Of a stretch of 64,000 bases of DNA, positions 56,002-63,965 are shown in pieces. Source of the stretch: Saccharofermentans sp. (GTDB taxonomy: Bacteria > Bacillota > Clostridia > Saccharofermentanales > Saccharofermentanaceae); contig JAILDX010000036.1 in assembly GCA_024688685.1 (NCBI GenBank), forward strand, positions 50,513 through 114,512, given 5' to 3'. The notes beneath the pieces were generated by a model. That model was given only the letters and a program-made list of their open reading frames with translations. It made no database searches and was not told where the DNA came from. The number at the start of each line of letters is the position of its first letter. Position 1 is the first letter of the stretch. The translations under genes were made by a program, and so were the position numbers.

Positions 56002-56910
56002 TACAGGCCTCTGACAGCCGCAGTTACCGCAGAACTTGTAATATGAGAGTGTTCCGCACTTGGGGCAGTTCCAGGGTTCCTCTATGGGGCGCTGATGACC
56101 GCATTGTGAGCAGAAATTGAAATCGTTTTCTGTGCCGCAGATGCATTTCCATCTGCCCATGACCGCGGGATTATATATAGCCTGCGCTGCGTTTGGAACA
56201 GTTACGATGCAGAAATCATGTTTTGCGGAGTAGATGACAGTTACTACAGAACCGGCAAAGAGGACTATCACATAACCGATCCAGAGCAGTACACTGAATC
56301 CGGTAATAAGGCCGTCATTAGTTGCCCTGCCGCCCATTATTATCGCATCGTAGATCCCATGAAGGACGATAGGAACGATAATCGACAGTGCCGTGTATAA
56401 TGCCTGTTTGTCTTTCTTGTTCGTAAGCTGGGCATACTTTGCTTTGCTGTAGAAGAATCCCATGAATACAGCATCGCACGCATGACCGGGAACAGCGGTG
56501 AACATGCGGAGAAGTGCTGTTCCCATGCCGTTTGTAAAGACATACATAATATTCTCAACAGCGGCAAATCCAAGTGATGCGAATACAGCATATACGATCG
56601 CATCGTAACTGTAATTAAAGTTCTTGTTCTTCCATGTGATGAGCCTGAGCACAGCGAACTTGCCGAGTTCCTCTGCAGGAGCGATGATAAAGAGTGAAAG
56701 AACGATCGCATTAAGCGCTGAGTTGTAAGGGATTATGAAATTTATGGCAATCTGTCCGACTAACTCCGCAATTATCGCGGTTATTACGGTACCCATTCCG
56801 GCAAAGAACAGACCTGCCAGAAGACCCATGGGTTCTTTTTCTTTTTTGTCGTTGAAATAAATGAATGCCAGGAGGGCAAAGACAGGGATCAGGGCTAATG
56901 AAAACAGCAT
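55993..56910 (-). CDS. PrsW-like intramembrane protease with C-terminal zinc ribbons
   Basis: 305 residues. Seven or eight membrane helices carry the PrsW motifs: PAEELGKF (EExxK, Glu80-Lys84), FAAVENIMY (Glu119), PGHACDAVFMG (His143) and LHGIYD (His184). The last ~55 residues are two zinc ribbons: CICGT...CSQC and CPKCGT...CGNCGC. PrsW cleaves anti-sigma factors in Bacillus; the substrate here is unknown. Start ATG follows GGAGCGATAT. Confidence 0.88.
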   Translation of the reverse strand: MLFSLALIPVFALLAFIYFNDKKEKEPMGLLAGLFFAGMGTVITAIIAELVGQIAINFIIPYNSALNAIVLSLFIIAPAEELGKFAVLRLITWKNKNFNYSYDAIVYAVFASLGFAAVENIMYVFTNGMGTALLRMFTAVPGHACDAVFMGFFYSKAKYAQLTNKKDKQALYTALSIIVPIVLHGIYDAIIMGGRATNDGLITGFSVLLWIGYVIVLFAGSVVTVIYSAKHDFCIVTVPNAAQAIYNPAVMGRWKCICGTENDFNFCSQCGHQRPIEEPWNCPKCGTLSYYKFCGNCGCQRPVSG

Positions 56911-57067
56911 ATATCGCTCCTTATATAATTATTTCTTCGACTTCTTCTTTACTGTCGAGACTGCTGACAGATCCGTCTACGATCAGTTCAAATATCAGCT
57001 GTAAAATGAAATCCATTCACAAACCACTTTAATTAATATATTTATTTTAGAACATATTGTACCACAA

Positions 57068-57076
57068 TGGTATAAT
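57068..57076 (+). promoter_or_regulatory. extended -10 promoter of the TIR-S41 cassette
   Basis: TGGTATAAT with the TGn extension and perfect TATAAT (57071-57076). Transcription would start near 57083, which favours the ATG at 57111 over the one at 57090 for the TIR protein. Confidence 0.6.
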
Positions 57077-57110
57077 GTATGTTTGATTAATGTCCTTGTA
57101 TGGAGAATTA

Positions 57111-59453
57111 ATGGAGAATAGCGAGAGATATACTGCTTTTATAAGCTACAGACACTGCAAACCTGACAGTGAGATTGCTGCCGGCCTTCAGAAGAAACTG
57201 GAAAACTACCGTCTTCCAAAGGAAGTGGCAAAGAAAACAGGCAGGAAAGGTCTTGGCCGTGTGTTCAGGGATGATGCGGACCTGTCTGTATCTGACAATC
57301 TTTCTGAGGAGATCGATAAGGCTCTCAGGAATTCTGATTATCTTATAGCTGTATGCTCTCCGGCTTATCTTGAGTCTGTCTGGTGCAGGAAGGAACTGGA
57401 TCATTTTCTGAAGTTTAAAGACAGAAGCCGCATACTTCTCGTTCTTGCCGATGGAGAACCTGAGACGGCCTTCCCTGATGTTTTGTTTTCGGATGGCACG
57501 GAGCCTCTTGCTGCTGACTGCAGGGGAAGTGATGCAAAGGAACGTAAGAATCTCACGGACACAGCTGCGATCCGTCTTGCTGCCGCTATTTGCGGTGTAG
57601 GATACGATGACTTTGTACAGCGTCACAGGAAAGAGCAACAGAGACGTAATATAAGGAGAACTCTAATTGCATTTCTGGTGATGCTGGCTATCCTGATGAT
57701 AAGCGTATATTTCCTCATCAGGATCTCTAGACAGAATGCTATCATTACTCAGAGATATGCGGATACACTTGCAGCAACTTCGGCCAATCTTCTTTCTGAC
57801 GGACGGAGGATCGATGCAGCATATGCTGCCAGACTCGGACTCCCTGATCACAGGACTGATACCTACAGTGAATCAGCGTCAAAGGCTCTGGTAAAAGCAC
57901 TGGGTATATATGATGTTCCCGGATTTGGCTGTGATGAAGATATCAAGCTTCCTTTTTCCGCAAGCTACTACTTTACGGTTTCTCCAACCGGTAAGTATAT
58001 AGGAGTATGTGGCCTCAGTGACGACGCCTATATTATGAATGTCGAGACAAAAGAAGTGAATCCCATAAGTGATAACTCAGTTCTTAAAAGCGGTTTTTTC
58101 GATTCAGACAGAGGTTTTGTATGTATGAAGGGTGATGGAGGATTCCTATATTATGATCTGTCAGATTCTTCTGTGACAGACCTTGGTTTCATCGGTGCAG
58201 ATATCGCTGTTGATACCAAAGGCGCAGGGTATGCATTTATAGATAATGATAAGATCTCGTTCTACAGAGGAACAGATTGTCTGTACGAGTTCCACTATTA
58301 CGACGTTATTGAGAATAACGGGTCGATGTATCGGATCGAGGTTGATTTCAGTTCTGACGGTTCCCGTGCGGTCGTTTACTGTGGCAGTTATTCGGATAAC
58401 AGGTCTTATGTCTTTTCTGTTGATCTCGAGATGCACCGCGTAAGGAATATAAGTCTTACAATAGGCGGATACTATACTCTGTTTGCCTCTGACGACACAG
58501 CATTTGTCTCTTCGGTCATTGACGGTTCTGATGAGTTTATCCTTTTCCAGGATCTCGATTCCAAAAACATGCACTGGTCGAGTGTTATGTTTGAACGTCT
58601 GGCCGGATTAGGTATTCTTGGCGATGACATCGTTGCATATACCGAATATGAGATCTATATCTTTGACCGGGATCTCAGATTTAAGCAGAAGATAATATCA
58701 AGCGGACTCCTTTCGGATATAGAGGTTACGAACGATGGCATCATCATATACGATCAGGGTGGCGGAGTGCATATCATAAAAGATGGAGAATGTACCAGAG
58801 TTCAGCCTGTAATCTCATCCGGTAACAATTATAAGGAGCAGGACTTCAGTAATGGAACACTCTATCTTTTAAGATCGGGAGATAACCATATTTCTACATA
58901 TGCTGAACGTTATTCCGATTATCTGACTCAGTTTGACGGGGAATATACAGAATTGTCTTTGTATGATCATGATTCACCTTATATCACCGGACTTGTCAGT
59001 TCCATCCTGGAACATGAGAATGAATACGATGAAAGCAGGATATATGATGTAATGCCATGTGAGAATGCTGATCTCATATTGGTACAGTTATGGGATGGAA
59101 TTGTTTATATATATGATGCAAATACTTATGAGTGCATCAAGACCGTTTATGCGATTAACGGCATGGTATCATCTTTCTGCTATGATGAAGCACACGATTA
59201 CTATTATATAAGTTCAACAAACCTTGAGGTTTATGATAAAAATTTTAAGAACATATATGAGATTCAGAACTGTTTTCTTTGCGGATTTGATGAATTAACC
59301 GGAAATCCGGTCATCTCAGAACGGAAAGGTATGACTGAATATCATTATCTGGTAAATCCGCTGTCTTATGAGGAGATAATCAGTCTGGCAGATGAAAGTC
59401 TTGAGGGGTATGAGCCTGATGAAAGAGTAAAGGAGGAGTATTCGCTTGAGTAA
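57111..59453 (+). CDS. TIR-domain transmembrane protein with beta-propeller ectodomain
   Basis: 780 residues from MENSERYTAFISYRH. TIR domain about 5-130: YTAFISYRH (box 1), GRVFRDDADLSVSDNL (BB-loop region) and SPAYLESVWCRKEL, whose Glu95 sits where catalytic TIR NADases have their glutamate. One membrane helix near 195-215 (LIAFLVMLAILMISVYFLI). Beyond it ~560 residues of repeating beta strands suggest a WD40/PQQ-like propeller. A linker with LSDGRRIDAAYAARLGLPDH resembles others of this clostridial TIR family. The start at 57111 has GGAGAATTA before it. The stop overlaps the protease gene by eight bases. Function of such membrane TIR proteins is unknown; NAD cleavage or signalling on envelope disturbance is plausible inference. 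Confidence 0.85.
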   Translation: MENSERYTAFISYRHCKPDSEIAAGLQKKLENYRLPKEVAKKTGRKGLGRVFRDDADLSVSDNLSEEIDKALRNSDYLIAVCSPAYLESVWCRKELDHFLKFKDRSRILLVLADGEPETAFPDVLFSDGTEPLAADCRGSDAKERKNLTDTAAIRLAAAICGVGYDDFVQRHRKEQQRRNIRRTLIAFLVMLAILMISVYFLIRISRQNAIITQRYADTLAATSANLLSDGRRIDAAYAARLGLPDHRTDTYSESASKALVKALGIYDVPGFGCDEDIKLPFSASYYFTVSPTGKYIGVCGLSDDAYIMNVETKEVNPISDNSVLKSGFFDSDRGFVCMKGDGGFLYYDLSDSSVTDLGFIGADIAVDTKGAGYAFIDNDKISFYRGTDCLYEFHYYDVIENNGSMYRIEVDFSSDGSRAVVYCGSYSDNRSYVFSVDLEMHRVRNISLTIGGYYTLFASDDTAFVSSVIDGSDEFILFQDLDSKNMHWSSVMFERLAGLGILGDDIVAYTEYEIYIFDRDLRFKQKIISSGLLSDIEVTNDGIIIYDQGGGVHIIKDGECTRVQPVISSGNNYKEQDFSNGTLYLLRSGDNHISTYAERYSDYLTQFDGEYTELSLYDHDSPYITGLVSSILEHENEYDESRIYDVMPCENADLILVQLWDGIVYIYDANTYECIKTVYAINGMVSSFCYDEAHDYYYISSTNLEVYDKNFKNIYEIQNCFLCGFDELTGNPVISERKGMTEYHYLVNPLSYEEIISLADESLEGYEPDERVKEEYSLE

Positions 59454-61173
59454 GGAACACAAACAAAAAAAACCGATGCCGAAATGGTTGAAGATCACAC
59501 TTACGGTTTTCTACTCCTTGGCAGTCTTGATCAACTGGGGAATAATCTTTACTGTTTTTATTCCTCTGTTTAAGGGTATAGCCAATAATCTGTACTTTGA
59601 CTGTAATTTCCCTGCAGAGCATGTGGAGACCGCCCTCACTCAGGAACAAAGACTTAAGGATCTTGACTATATGTATGATATAGTGTGCCTTAAGAATCCC
59701 AGAAAGGAATACTTTGAAGAGGCTTATGGAATATCGTATGATGACTTATATAACAGATACAGGGAATATATTAAATACTCAAAGAGTGACTATGAATTTT
59801 TCTCTTATCTTACCTGCTTCCTTGCGGTGCTTCCGGGACAGCATAACTATATGAGTTTTCCTAAATATGAGTTCAGCAGTGTTAATGGTTTTAATCTGTC
59901 TGATGTATATGGAACACAGGAATTTAACGACTACATCAATTCCTGGATAGATGATTTCCGTGATGATGTTGAAAGATATAGTGAATACTCGCTGATCTGC
60001 TTCCGTTATATTGACGGCCAGTATGTGTCAGTTGCTCTTTCAGCAACTGACAGATCATGCATAGATGACTATGAGCTTGGCAGGCTAATATCTCTGGATG
60101 GTAAGGATCCTGTTGATATGTGTTTTGACTTTTTCGAAAGGTCAGTTCCTGTATATGATAAGGGCAACGATTGCTTCTTCCGCAATGTCCTGCTCTTTAA
60201 TAACGGATCAGGAGTGAGACATACAGCAGAGATACTTATGCCGGATGGTGAGACTGTCACAGTTGATCTGTATGATGATCCTTGTTTCGACGTGTATTAT
60301 ACAGATGGTTACAGTGCATATAAGACTGCAGAAGAACGCCCTGAGGGTGATGAATCCGGTGAGGATGTACCGGCCCCCGACATAATGGATGATGATTATG
60401 TCCCTGCCACATATACTATTGTTACAGATGAAGACAGAGACTTGATATATGTGGAATCCACAAGCTGTGAGACAGACGAGGGAGAGAGACTTGTCAGAGA
60501 TCTCACGCAGGAACTGAACAGAACCGGTATCGACACCATCGTTCTTGATATCCGTAATAACGGAGGCGGTGAGATAGATTTTGTAAGATATCAGTTGCTT
60601 CCTGCATTGTTCAGTCATGATGTACAGTTTAATCCTCAGGTTATCGGAACGAAGAATTCATATACGCGTAATTACTACTTCAGTGCATATAGCAGGCTCA
60701 CTGACATAATCCGTGGGGATGATTTCCCTACAACTGATTCCGAGTGCTTTTATTATACGGAAGATTTCAGTGTCGAAGGAAATGCTGACAGGGATTACAA
60801 GATTTATCTGATAACTTCTACTAACACATTCTCGTCAGGCGACATCATGACCCGTCTTTGCAAGTTGTATGACAATGCTGTTGTTGTCGGTACAAATACC
60901 GAGGGAGAAGGGATCTGCGGTTCCCCGTTCAACTGTTATCTGCCTGAGAGCCGTTTTGCGTTTGTTTATGTTCCTACCGTAAATATCGACAGCGTGGATG
61001 ACAGCATCTATGGTACAGAACCTGATATCTATATTCCGACAACTTATGAGGACTATTGCAGAAGGATAGAACTAAAAAGTGGTGAGATCGATCCGACTTC
61101 TTATGAAGGACGACTTCTGTGGGATCAGACACTGATCTCCATTCTTGATATGATTAATAGCGATGCTGATTAG
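59446..61173 (+). CDS. membrane-anchored S41-family peptidase
   Basis: 575 residues starting at TTG 59446, supported by AGGAGG nine bases upstream. One N-terminal membrane helix (about 15-45), then a ~350-residue N-domain and the S41 catalytic part: IVLDIRNNGGGEIDFVRY, TNTFSSGDIMTRLCKLYD with the nucleophile Ser463, and VVVGTNTEGEGICGSPF. There is no PDZ domain I can see. Faces outside, like the propeller of the TIR partner. Translational overlap with the TIR gene implies a shared function. Confidence 0.88.
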   Translation: MSKEHKQKKPMPKWLKITLTVFYSLAVLINWGIIFTVFIPLFKGIANNLYFDCNFPAEHVETALTQEQRLKDLDYMYDIVCLKNPRKEYFEEAYGISYDDLYNRYREYIKYSKSDYEFFSYLTCFLAVLPGQHNYMSFPKYEFSSVNGFNLSDVYGTQEFNDYINSWIDDFRDDVERYSEYSLICFRYIDGQYVSVALSATDRSCIDDYELGRLISLDGKDPVDMCFDFFERSVPVYDKGNDCFFRNVLLFNNGSGVRHTAEILMPDGETVTVDLYDDPCFDVYYTDGYSAYKTAEERPEGDESGEDVPAPDIMDDDYVPATYTIVTDEDRDLIYVESTSCETDEGERLVRDLTQELNRTGIDTIVLDIRNNGGGEIDFVRYQLLPALFSHDVQFNPQVIGTKNSYTRNYYFSAYSRLTDIIRGDDFPTTDSECFYYTEDFSVEGNADRDYKIYLITSTNTFSSGDIMTRLCKLYDNAVVVGTNTEGEGICGSPFNCYLPESRFAFVYVPTVNIDSVDDSIYGTEPDIYIPTTYEDYCRRIELKSGEIDPTSYEGRLLWDQTLISILDMINSDAD

Positions 61174-61200
61174 TGTATAATTAGGGAAGTGTACAATGCG

Positions 61201-61479
61201 ATGAAAGATAATAAGGTTTGGAAAGGTGTTTTTATTCTTACGTCAGTGCTCCTGGTGGCGTTCCTTGTGTTTGTCGGAGTATCTGCATATAAGAATATCA
61301 ACTATTCCGGCCATTATCCATATCCGACTATCGCCGGCACTGTTAATAACTGGCGGGACGGGACAATTGTAGATGTCGGGATCCTTTTCCCGTTTTATGG
61401 GTTGCCGCTCATAGCAGATATTGTGTATTTTATAATATCGGGTGTTAAGCTCATTAAGAGCAGAAGAGGGAAGAAATGA
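61201..61479 (+). CDS. small membrane protein (92 aa)
   Basis: MKDNKVWKGVFILTSVLLVA begins at ATG 61201; a GTG at 61189 is also possible. Two hydrophobic helices at about 10-30 and 66-84 flank a loop with NYSGHYPYPTIAGTVNNWRD. Basic end SRRGKK faces the cytoplasm. Third gene of the TIR-S41 cassette, with no known family. The stop overlaps the next small gene as ATGA. Confidence 0.6.
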   Translation: MKDNKVWKGVFILTSVLLVAFLVFVGVSAYKNINYSGHYPYPTIAGTVNNWRDGTIVDVGILFPFYGLPLIADIVYFIISGVKLIKSRRGKK

Positions 61480-61622
61480 TCGGCAAACGCATTCGAATGA
61501 CAAACTTCAATGCTGCATATGGTGCTATTCAGGTAGGCCTTGAACAGATCGAGGCAGCGAAGAAGTTCGACGCGATCGACCTTGATGTTCTGAGGAGTGG
61601 CAAAGCAGCCAAGGGTGACTGA
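61476..61622 (+). CDS. small protein (48 aa)
   Basis: MIGKRIRMTNFNAAYGAIQV, then GLEQIEAAKKFDAIDLDVLR and SGKAAKGD. Coupled to the preceding stop (ATGA) and only three bases before the next gene, so it is likely translated. Short, helical and charged; no cysteines, no membrane segment. Function unknown. Confidence 0.5.
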   Translation: MIGKRIRMTNFNAAYGAIQVGLEQIEAAKKFDAIDLDVLRSGKAAKGD

Positions 61623-61625
61623 TGT

Positions 61626-62501
61626 ATGGGAATTTGTACGTGCTGCGGTTATTCCGGTCCTATGACTGAGTACTGTCCTTCCTGCGGCTTTCCGAATAAA
61701 GCTGACACGGGGAGGAAAGACTTAATAGAACATGGCTGGCGTGACGGCAATGGTGAGTTCAATGCCGTTCTTAAGGACGGAAGGTTCATATCCCGGTATA
61801 TTGATGCCGAGTATTCTTTTTCCGGTAACGCACGTATGGGATTCCCGTCTATGATGCAGAAGATCACGCATCCTGATGAAGAGTTCCTTATTTACCCGGA
61901 CGAAGTCTGTTATAAGAAAGACAATCGGAATGAGTATGGTATCTCTAAGCTGTGGTATGGGTCCGGGACTCTCCATATGGATCTGTACAGTTTCGAGAAC
62001 CATAGTCTGTTTACCGTTGACTTTCAGATGGACGACAGTGTTATTGCTGATCTGATCGAACCTGAAGAACCTGTGGGCTGGACATGCTTAAAGTGCGGGA
62101 AGCAGTATCAGACAGATGATTTCTTTTCGGAGTGTGGAGAACCGATCGATAAGATCGTACTGTTTTCATTAAGCAGATACAGTTCGGCAATGCCGCCGCA
62201 GAACGAAGGCGTACGTGTTTTTGAGTTCTCTGAAAAGGAACTTATATGTGAGATCTTAAAGAACGGAAAGGGAAGAAGGTGCTATATTTCATCATGTGTT
62301 ATTGAACCGGCTTATGAGATAATAAAGAAGTATGGTATAGATAAGTGGAAGGAGTATGAGAACATTTCGAGCGGTATGTGTGGCGGAAGTGTTTCCGTCA
62401 GATACAGGGACGGAGATGAGATCGACGGTTCATCTCTTGATCATATGGGAAGTGCCGTAGCCGACGCTTATCATGAGCTCTTTGCTCTCTTCGCAGGATA
62501 A
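61626..62501 (+). CDS. protein with zinc ribbons, unknown function
   Basis: 291 residues. N-terminal zinc ribbon CTCCGYSGPMTEYCPSCG (residues 4-21). A second ribbon near 155-180 reads WTCLKCGKQYQ...FFSECGEP, in which one of four expected cysteines is missing (FFSEC where FxCxxC is usual). The domain between and after has mixed strands and helices (DEFLIYPDEVCYKKD; VIEPAYEIIKKYGIDKWKEY). Not recognised. Part of the TIR-S41 cassette by spacing. Confidence 0.6.
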   Translation: MGICTCCGYSGPMTEYCPSCGFPNKADTGRKDLIEHGWRDGNGEFNAVLKDGRFISRYIDAEYSFSGNARMGFPSMMQKITHPDEEFLIYPDEVCYKKDNRNEYGISKLWYGSGTLHMDLYSFENHSLFTVDFQMDDSVIADLIEPEEPVGWTCLKCGKQYQTDDFFSECGEPIDKIVLFSLSRYSSAMPPQNEGVRVFEFSEKELICEILKNGKGRRCYISSCVIEPAYEIIKKYGIDKWKEYENISSGMCGGSVSVRYRDGDEIDGSSLDHMGSAVADAYHELFALFAG

Positions 62502-62502
62502 T

Positions 62503-63084
62503 ATGACGTATCAGACAGTGCCTTACAGATATGGAGACGAGATCTTCGCCATCGAGACAGACAGACTGCGGTTATCTGTTTACCGCAGGAGTGCATATAA
62601 GAAGGTTACTGACTATCTCGTTCGGAACAGGGACTTCCACAAACAGTTCTCTCAGCCGCAGCCGGACACGTATTTCACATATGCTGCACAGAAAGAGTAC
62701 CTCGATTGTGATCTGAGATCCTACAGAAGAGGCAATCTTGTCCCTCTGTGGATCACGCTTAAAGAGGATAACAGCAAGATAATAGGAAGGGTATCACTGT
62801 TTAATATTGCAAGAGGAGGCATGATGCTTGCCCAGCTCGGTTACCATATGGATAAGGAGTACACGGGGCAGGGAATCATGACTGAGGCTGTGAACGCCGC
62901 ATGCGAACTGATGTTTGAGGTAATGCAGCTTCACAGAATAGAGGCTTTTATCCTTCCGGAAAACCTCAAGAGCATAGCTCTTATCAAGAGATGCGGCTTT
63001 GAATATGAGGGTACAAGATACTCATATATGAACATAAACGGAAAGTTCAGGGATCATACGGTGTATTACAGGCTCAGACCCTGA
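62503..63084 (+). CDS. GNAT acetyltransferase, RimJ/RimL-like
   Basis: 193 residues from MTYQTVPYRYGDEIFAIETD. GNAT core: TDRLRLSVYRRSAYKKVTDY at the start, acetyl-CoA-binding loop DKEYTGQGIMTEAV and FILPENLKSIALIKRCGFEY. These are features of RimJ-type N-acetyltransferases, whose substrates range from ribosomal proteins to small molecules. One base after the zinc-ribbon gene; last gene of the cassette. Confidence 0.85.
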   Translation: MTYQTVPYRYGDEIFAIETDRLRLSVYRRSAYKKVTDYLVRNRDFHKQFSQPQPDTYFTYAAQKEYLDCDLRSYRRGNLVPLWITLKEDNSKIIGRVSLFNIARGGMMLAQLGYHMDKEYTGQGIMTEAVNAACELMFEVMQLHRIEAFILPENLKSIALIKRCGFEYEGTRYSYMNINGKFRDHTVYYRLRP

Positions 63085-63098
63085 TCGATATTTTTGCC

Positions 63099-63127
63099 TT
63101 TATTGTCACACAAATAAAATATATAAT
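63099..63127 (+). promoter_or_regulatory. promoter of the SH3 lipoprotein gene
   Basis: TTTATT (63099-63104), 17-base spacer, perfect TATAAT (63122-63127). The -35 match is weak. Confidence 0.4.
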
Positions 63128-63155
63128 AGAGAGCGGAATATGAGATAATCTATTC

Positions 63156-63171
63156 AGATAATGAATTATCT
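63156..63171. promoter_or_regulatory. palindrome in the SH3 lipoprotein leader
   Basis: AGATAAT-GA-ATTATCT, a perfect inverted repeat just before the ribosome-binding site, with a third AGATAAT at 63143-63149. Candidate operator. Confidence 0.3.
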
Positions 63172-63189
63172 TAACGGAGGTGGACGATA

Positions 63190-63630
63190 ATGAAGTCTTT
63201 TGGTTACAGAAAGATAGCAGCATTAGCTTTAACCGGTTCGATGCTCCTTTCCTTGTCAGCGTGCGGCAAGACTGAGGAGACAACTACTTCTTCAACGACT
63301 ACACAGGTAACAATAGCAACGATAACAACTCCTTCAACGACTCAGACGACGATCCCGGTCTATGAGGGACCTCTGGAGACGGCTGATACGACTGAGACAT
63401 CATGGACAGAGACTCCTCTTCAGAACGGATCACTGACACTTTATTCTACAGTTTCTGCAGGTAACTTCCTTCGTGTAAGGAAGGGCCCCAGCGTTGATTA
63501 TGACATTGTTGGTACTCTTACAAGGGGTCAGAGTGTTGTAGTTGTTGCTTCCACAGCTAATGACTGGTATAAGACAGAGGACGGATATTATATTTCCGGA
63601 CAGTACCTTAAGACAACAATGCCTCAGTAA
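63190..63630 (+). CDS. SH3b-domain lipoprotein
   Basis: 146 residues. Signal MKSFGYRKIAALALTGSMLL with lipobox LSAC. A Thr-rich linker (about 27-60) is followed by a bacterial SH3 (SH3_3) domain, GNFLRVRKGPSVDYDIVGTL, VVVVASTANDWYKTEDGYY and ISGQYLK. Such domains usually bind peptidoglycan or cell-wall polymers. Very strong ribosome-binding site ACGGAGGTGG. No enzyme domain, so it may tether or sense the wall. Confidence 0.85.
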   Translation: MKSFGYRKIAALALTGSMLLSLSACGKTEETTTSSTTTQVTIATITTPSTTQTTIPVYEGPLETADTTETSWTETPLQNGSLTLYSTVSAGNFLRVRKGPSVDYDIVGTLTRGQSVVVVASTANDWYKTEDGYYISGQYLKTTMPQ

Positions 63631-63644
63631 TCTGAAAATTCAGG

Positions 63645-63673
63645 TTGCCATCATCAAACTAATAGTGTATTAT
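63645..63673 (+). promoter_or_regulatory. promoter of tRNA-Gly/tRNA-Arg
   Basis: TTGCCA (63645-63650), 17-base spacer, TATTAT (63668-63673). Confidence 0.65.
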
Positions 63674-63674
63674 T

Positions 63675-63704
63675 ATTTAGCGCTGCGGTGACGTAGCGCT
63701 AAAT
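63675..63704. repeat. 10-bp inverted repeat at the tRNA transcription start
   Basis: ATTTAGCGCT (63675-63684) and AGCGCTAAAT (63695-63704), loop GCGGTGACGT. It covers the expected start site and ends two bases before tRNA-Gly, so it is either an operator or a hairpin in the 5' leader. Confidence 0.6.
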
Positions 63705-63706
63705 AT

Positions 63707-63780
63707 GCGGGTGTAGTTCAATGGTAGAACTTCAGCCTTCCAAGCTGACCACGTGGGTTCGATTCCCATCACCCGCTCCA
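63707..63780 (+). tRNA. tRNA-Gly (TCC)
   Basis: Acceptor GCGGGTG/CACCCGC, anticodon arm CAGC-CTTCCAA-GCTG giving TCC, T-arm GGGTTCGATTCCC, encoded CCA. Confidence 0.97.
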
Positions 63781-63785
63781 CTTAT

Positions 63786-63862
63786 GGGTCACTAGCTCAG
63801 CTGGATAGAGCAACAGCCTTCTAAGCTGTGGGTCGGAGGTTCGAGTCCCCCGTGGCTCACCA
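63786..63862 (+). tRNA. tRNA-Arg (TCT)
   Basis: Acceptor GGGTCAC/GTGGCTC (one G-U), anticodon arm ACAGC-CTTCTAA-GCTGT giving TCT, T-arm GAGGTTCGAGTCCCC region, encoded CCA. Five bases after tRNA-Gly, so both are on one transcript. Confidence 0.97.
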
Positions 63863-63874
63863 AAGTCTTTAAGT

Positions 63875-63916
63875 AAGCTGGATCAGATGCGTACCGCATC
63901 GTTCCAGCTTTTCTTT
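63875..63916 (+). terminator. terminator of the tRNA-Gly/tRNA-Arg transcript
   Basis: AAGCTGGA pairs with TCCAGCTT; an inner GATGCG-TAC-CGCATC stem stacks on it, followed by TTTCTTT. Confidence 0.85.
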
Positions 63917-63965
63917 ATGGGTTCAAGCTCGTCACTTCCCCATGAGGATCTGTTGAAACGGTGCG

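Noticed and set aside
46451..56910. Integrative element inserted in tRNA-Lys
   Set aside because: No duplicated tRNA 3' end and no integrase were seen in the window.
57090..57110. Upstream ATG for the TIR protein
   Set aside because: It would be only a few bases after the expected transcription start, while the ATG at 57111 has a good ribosome-binding site.
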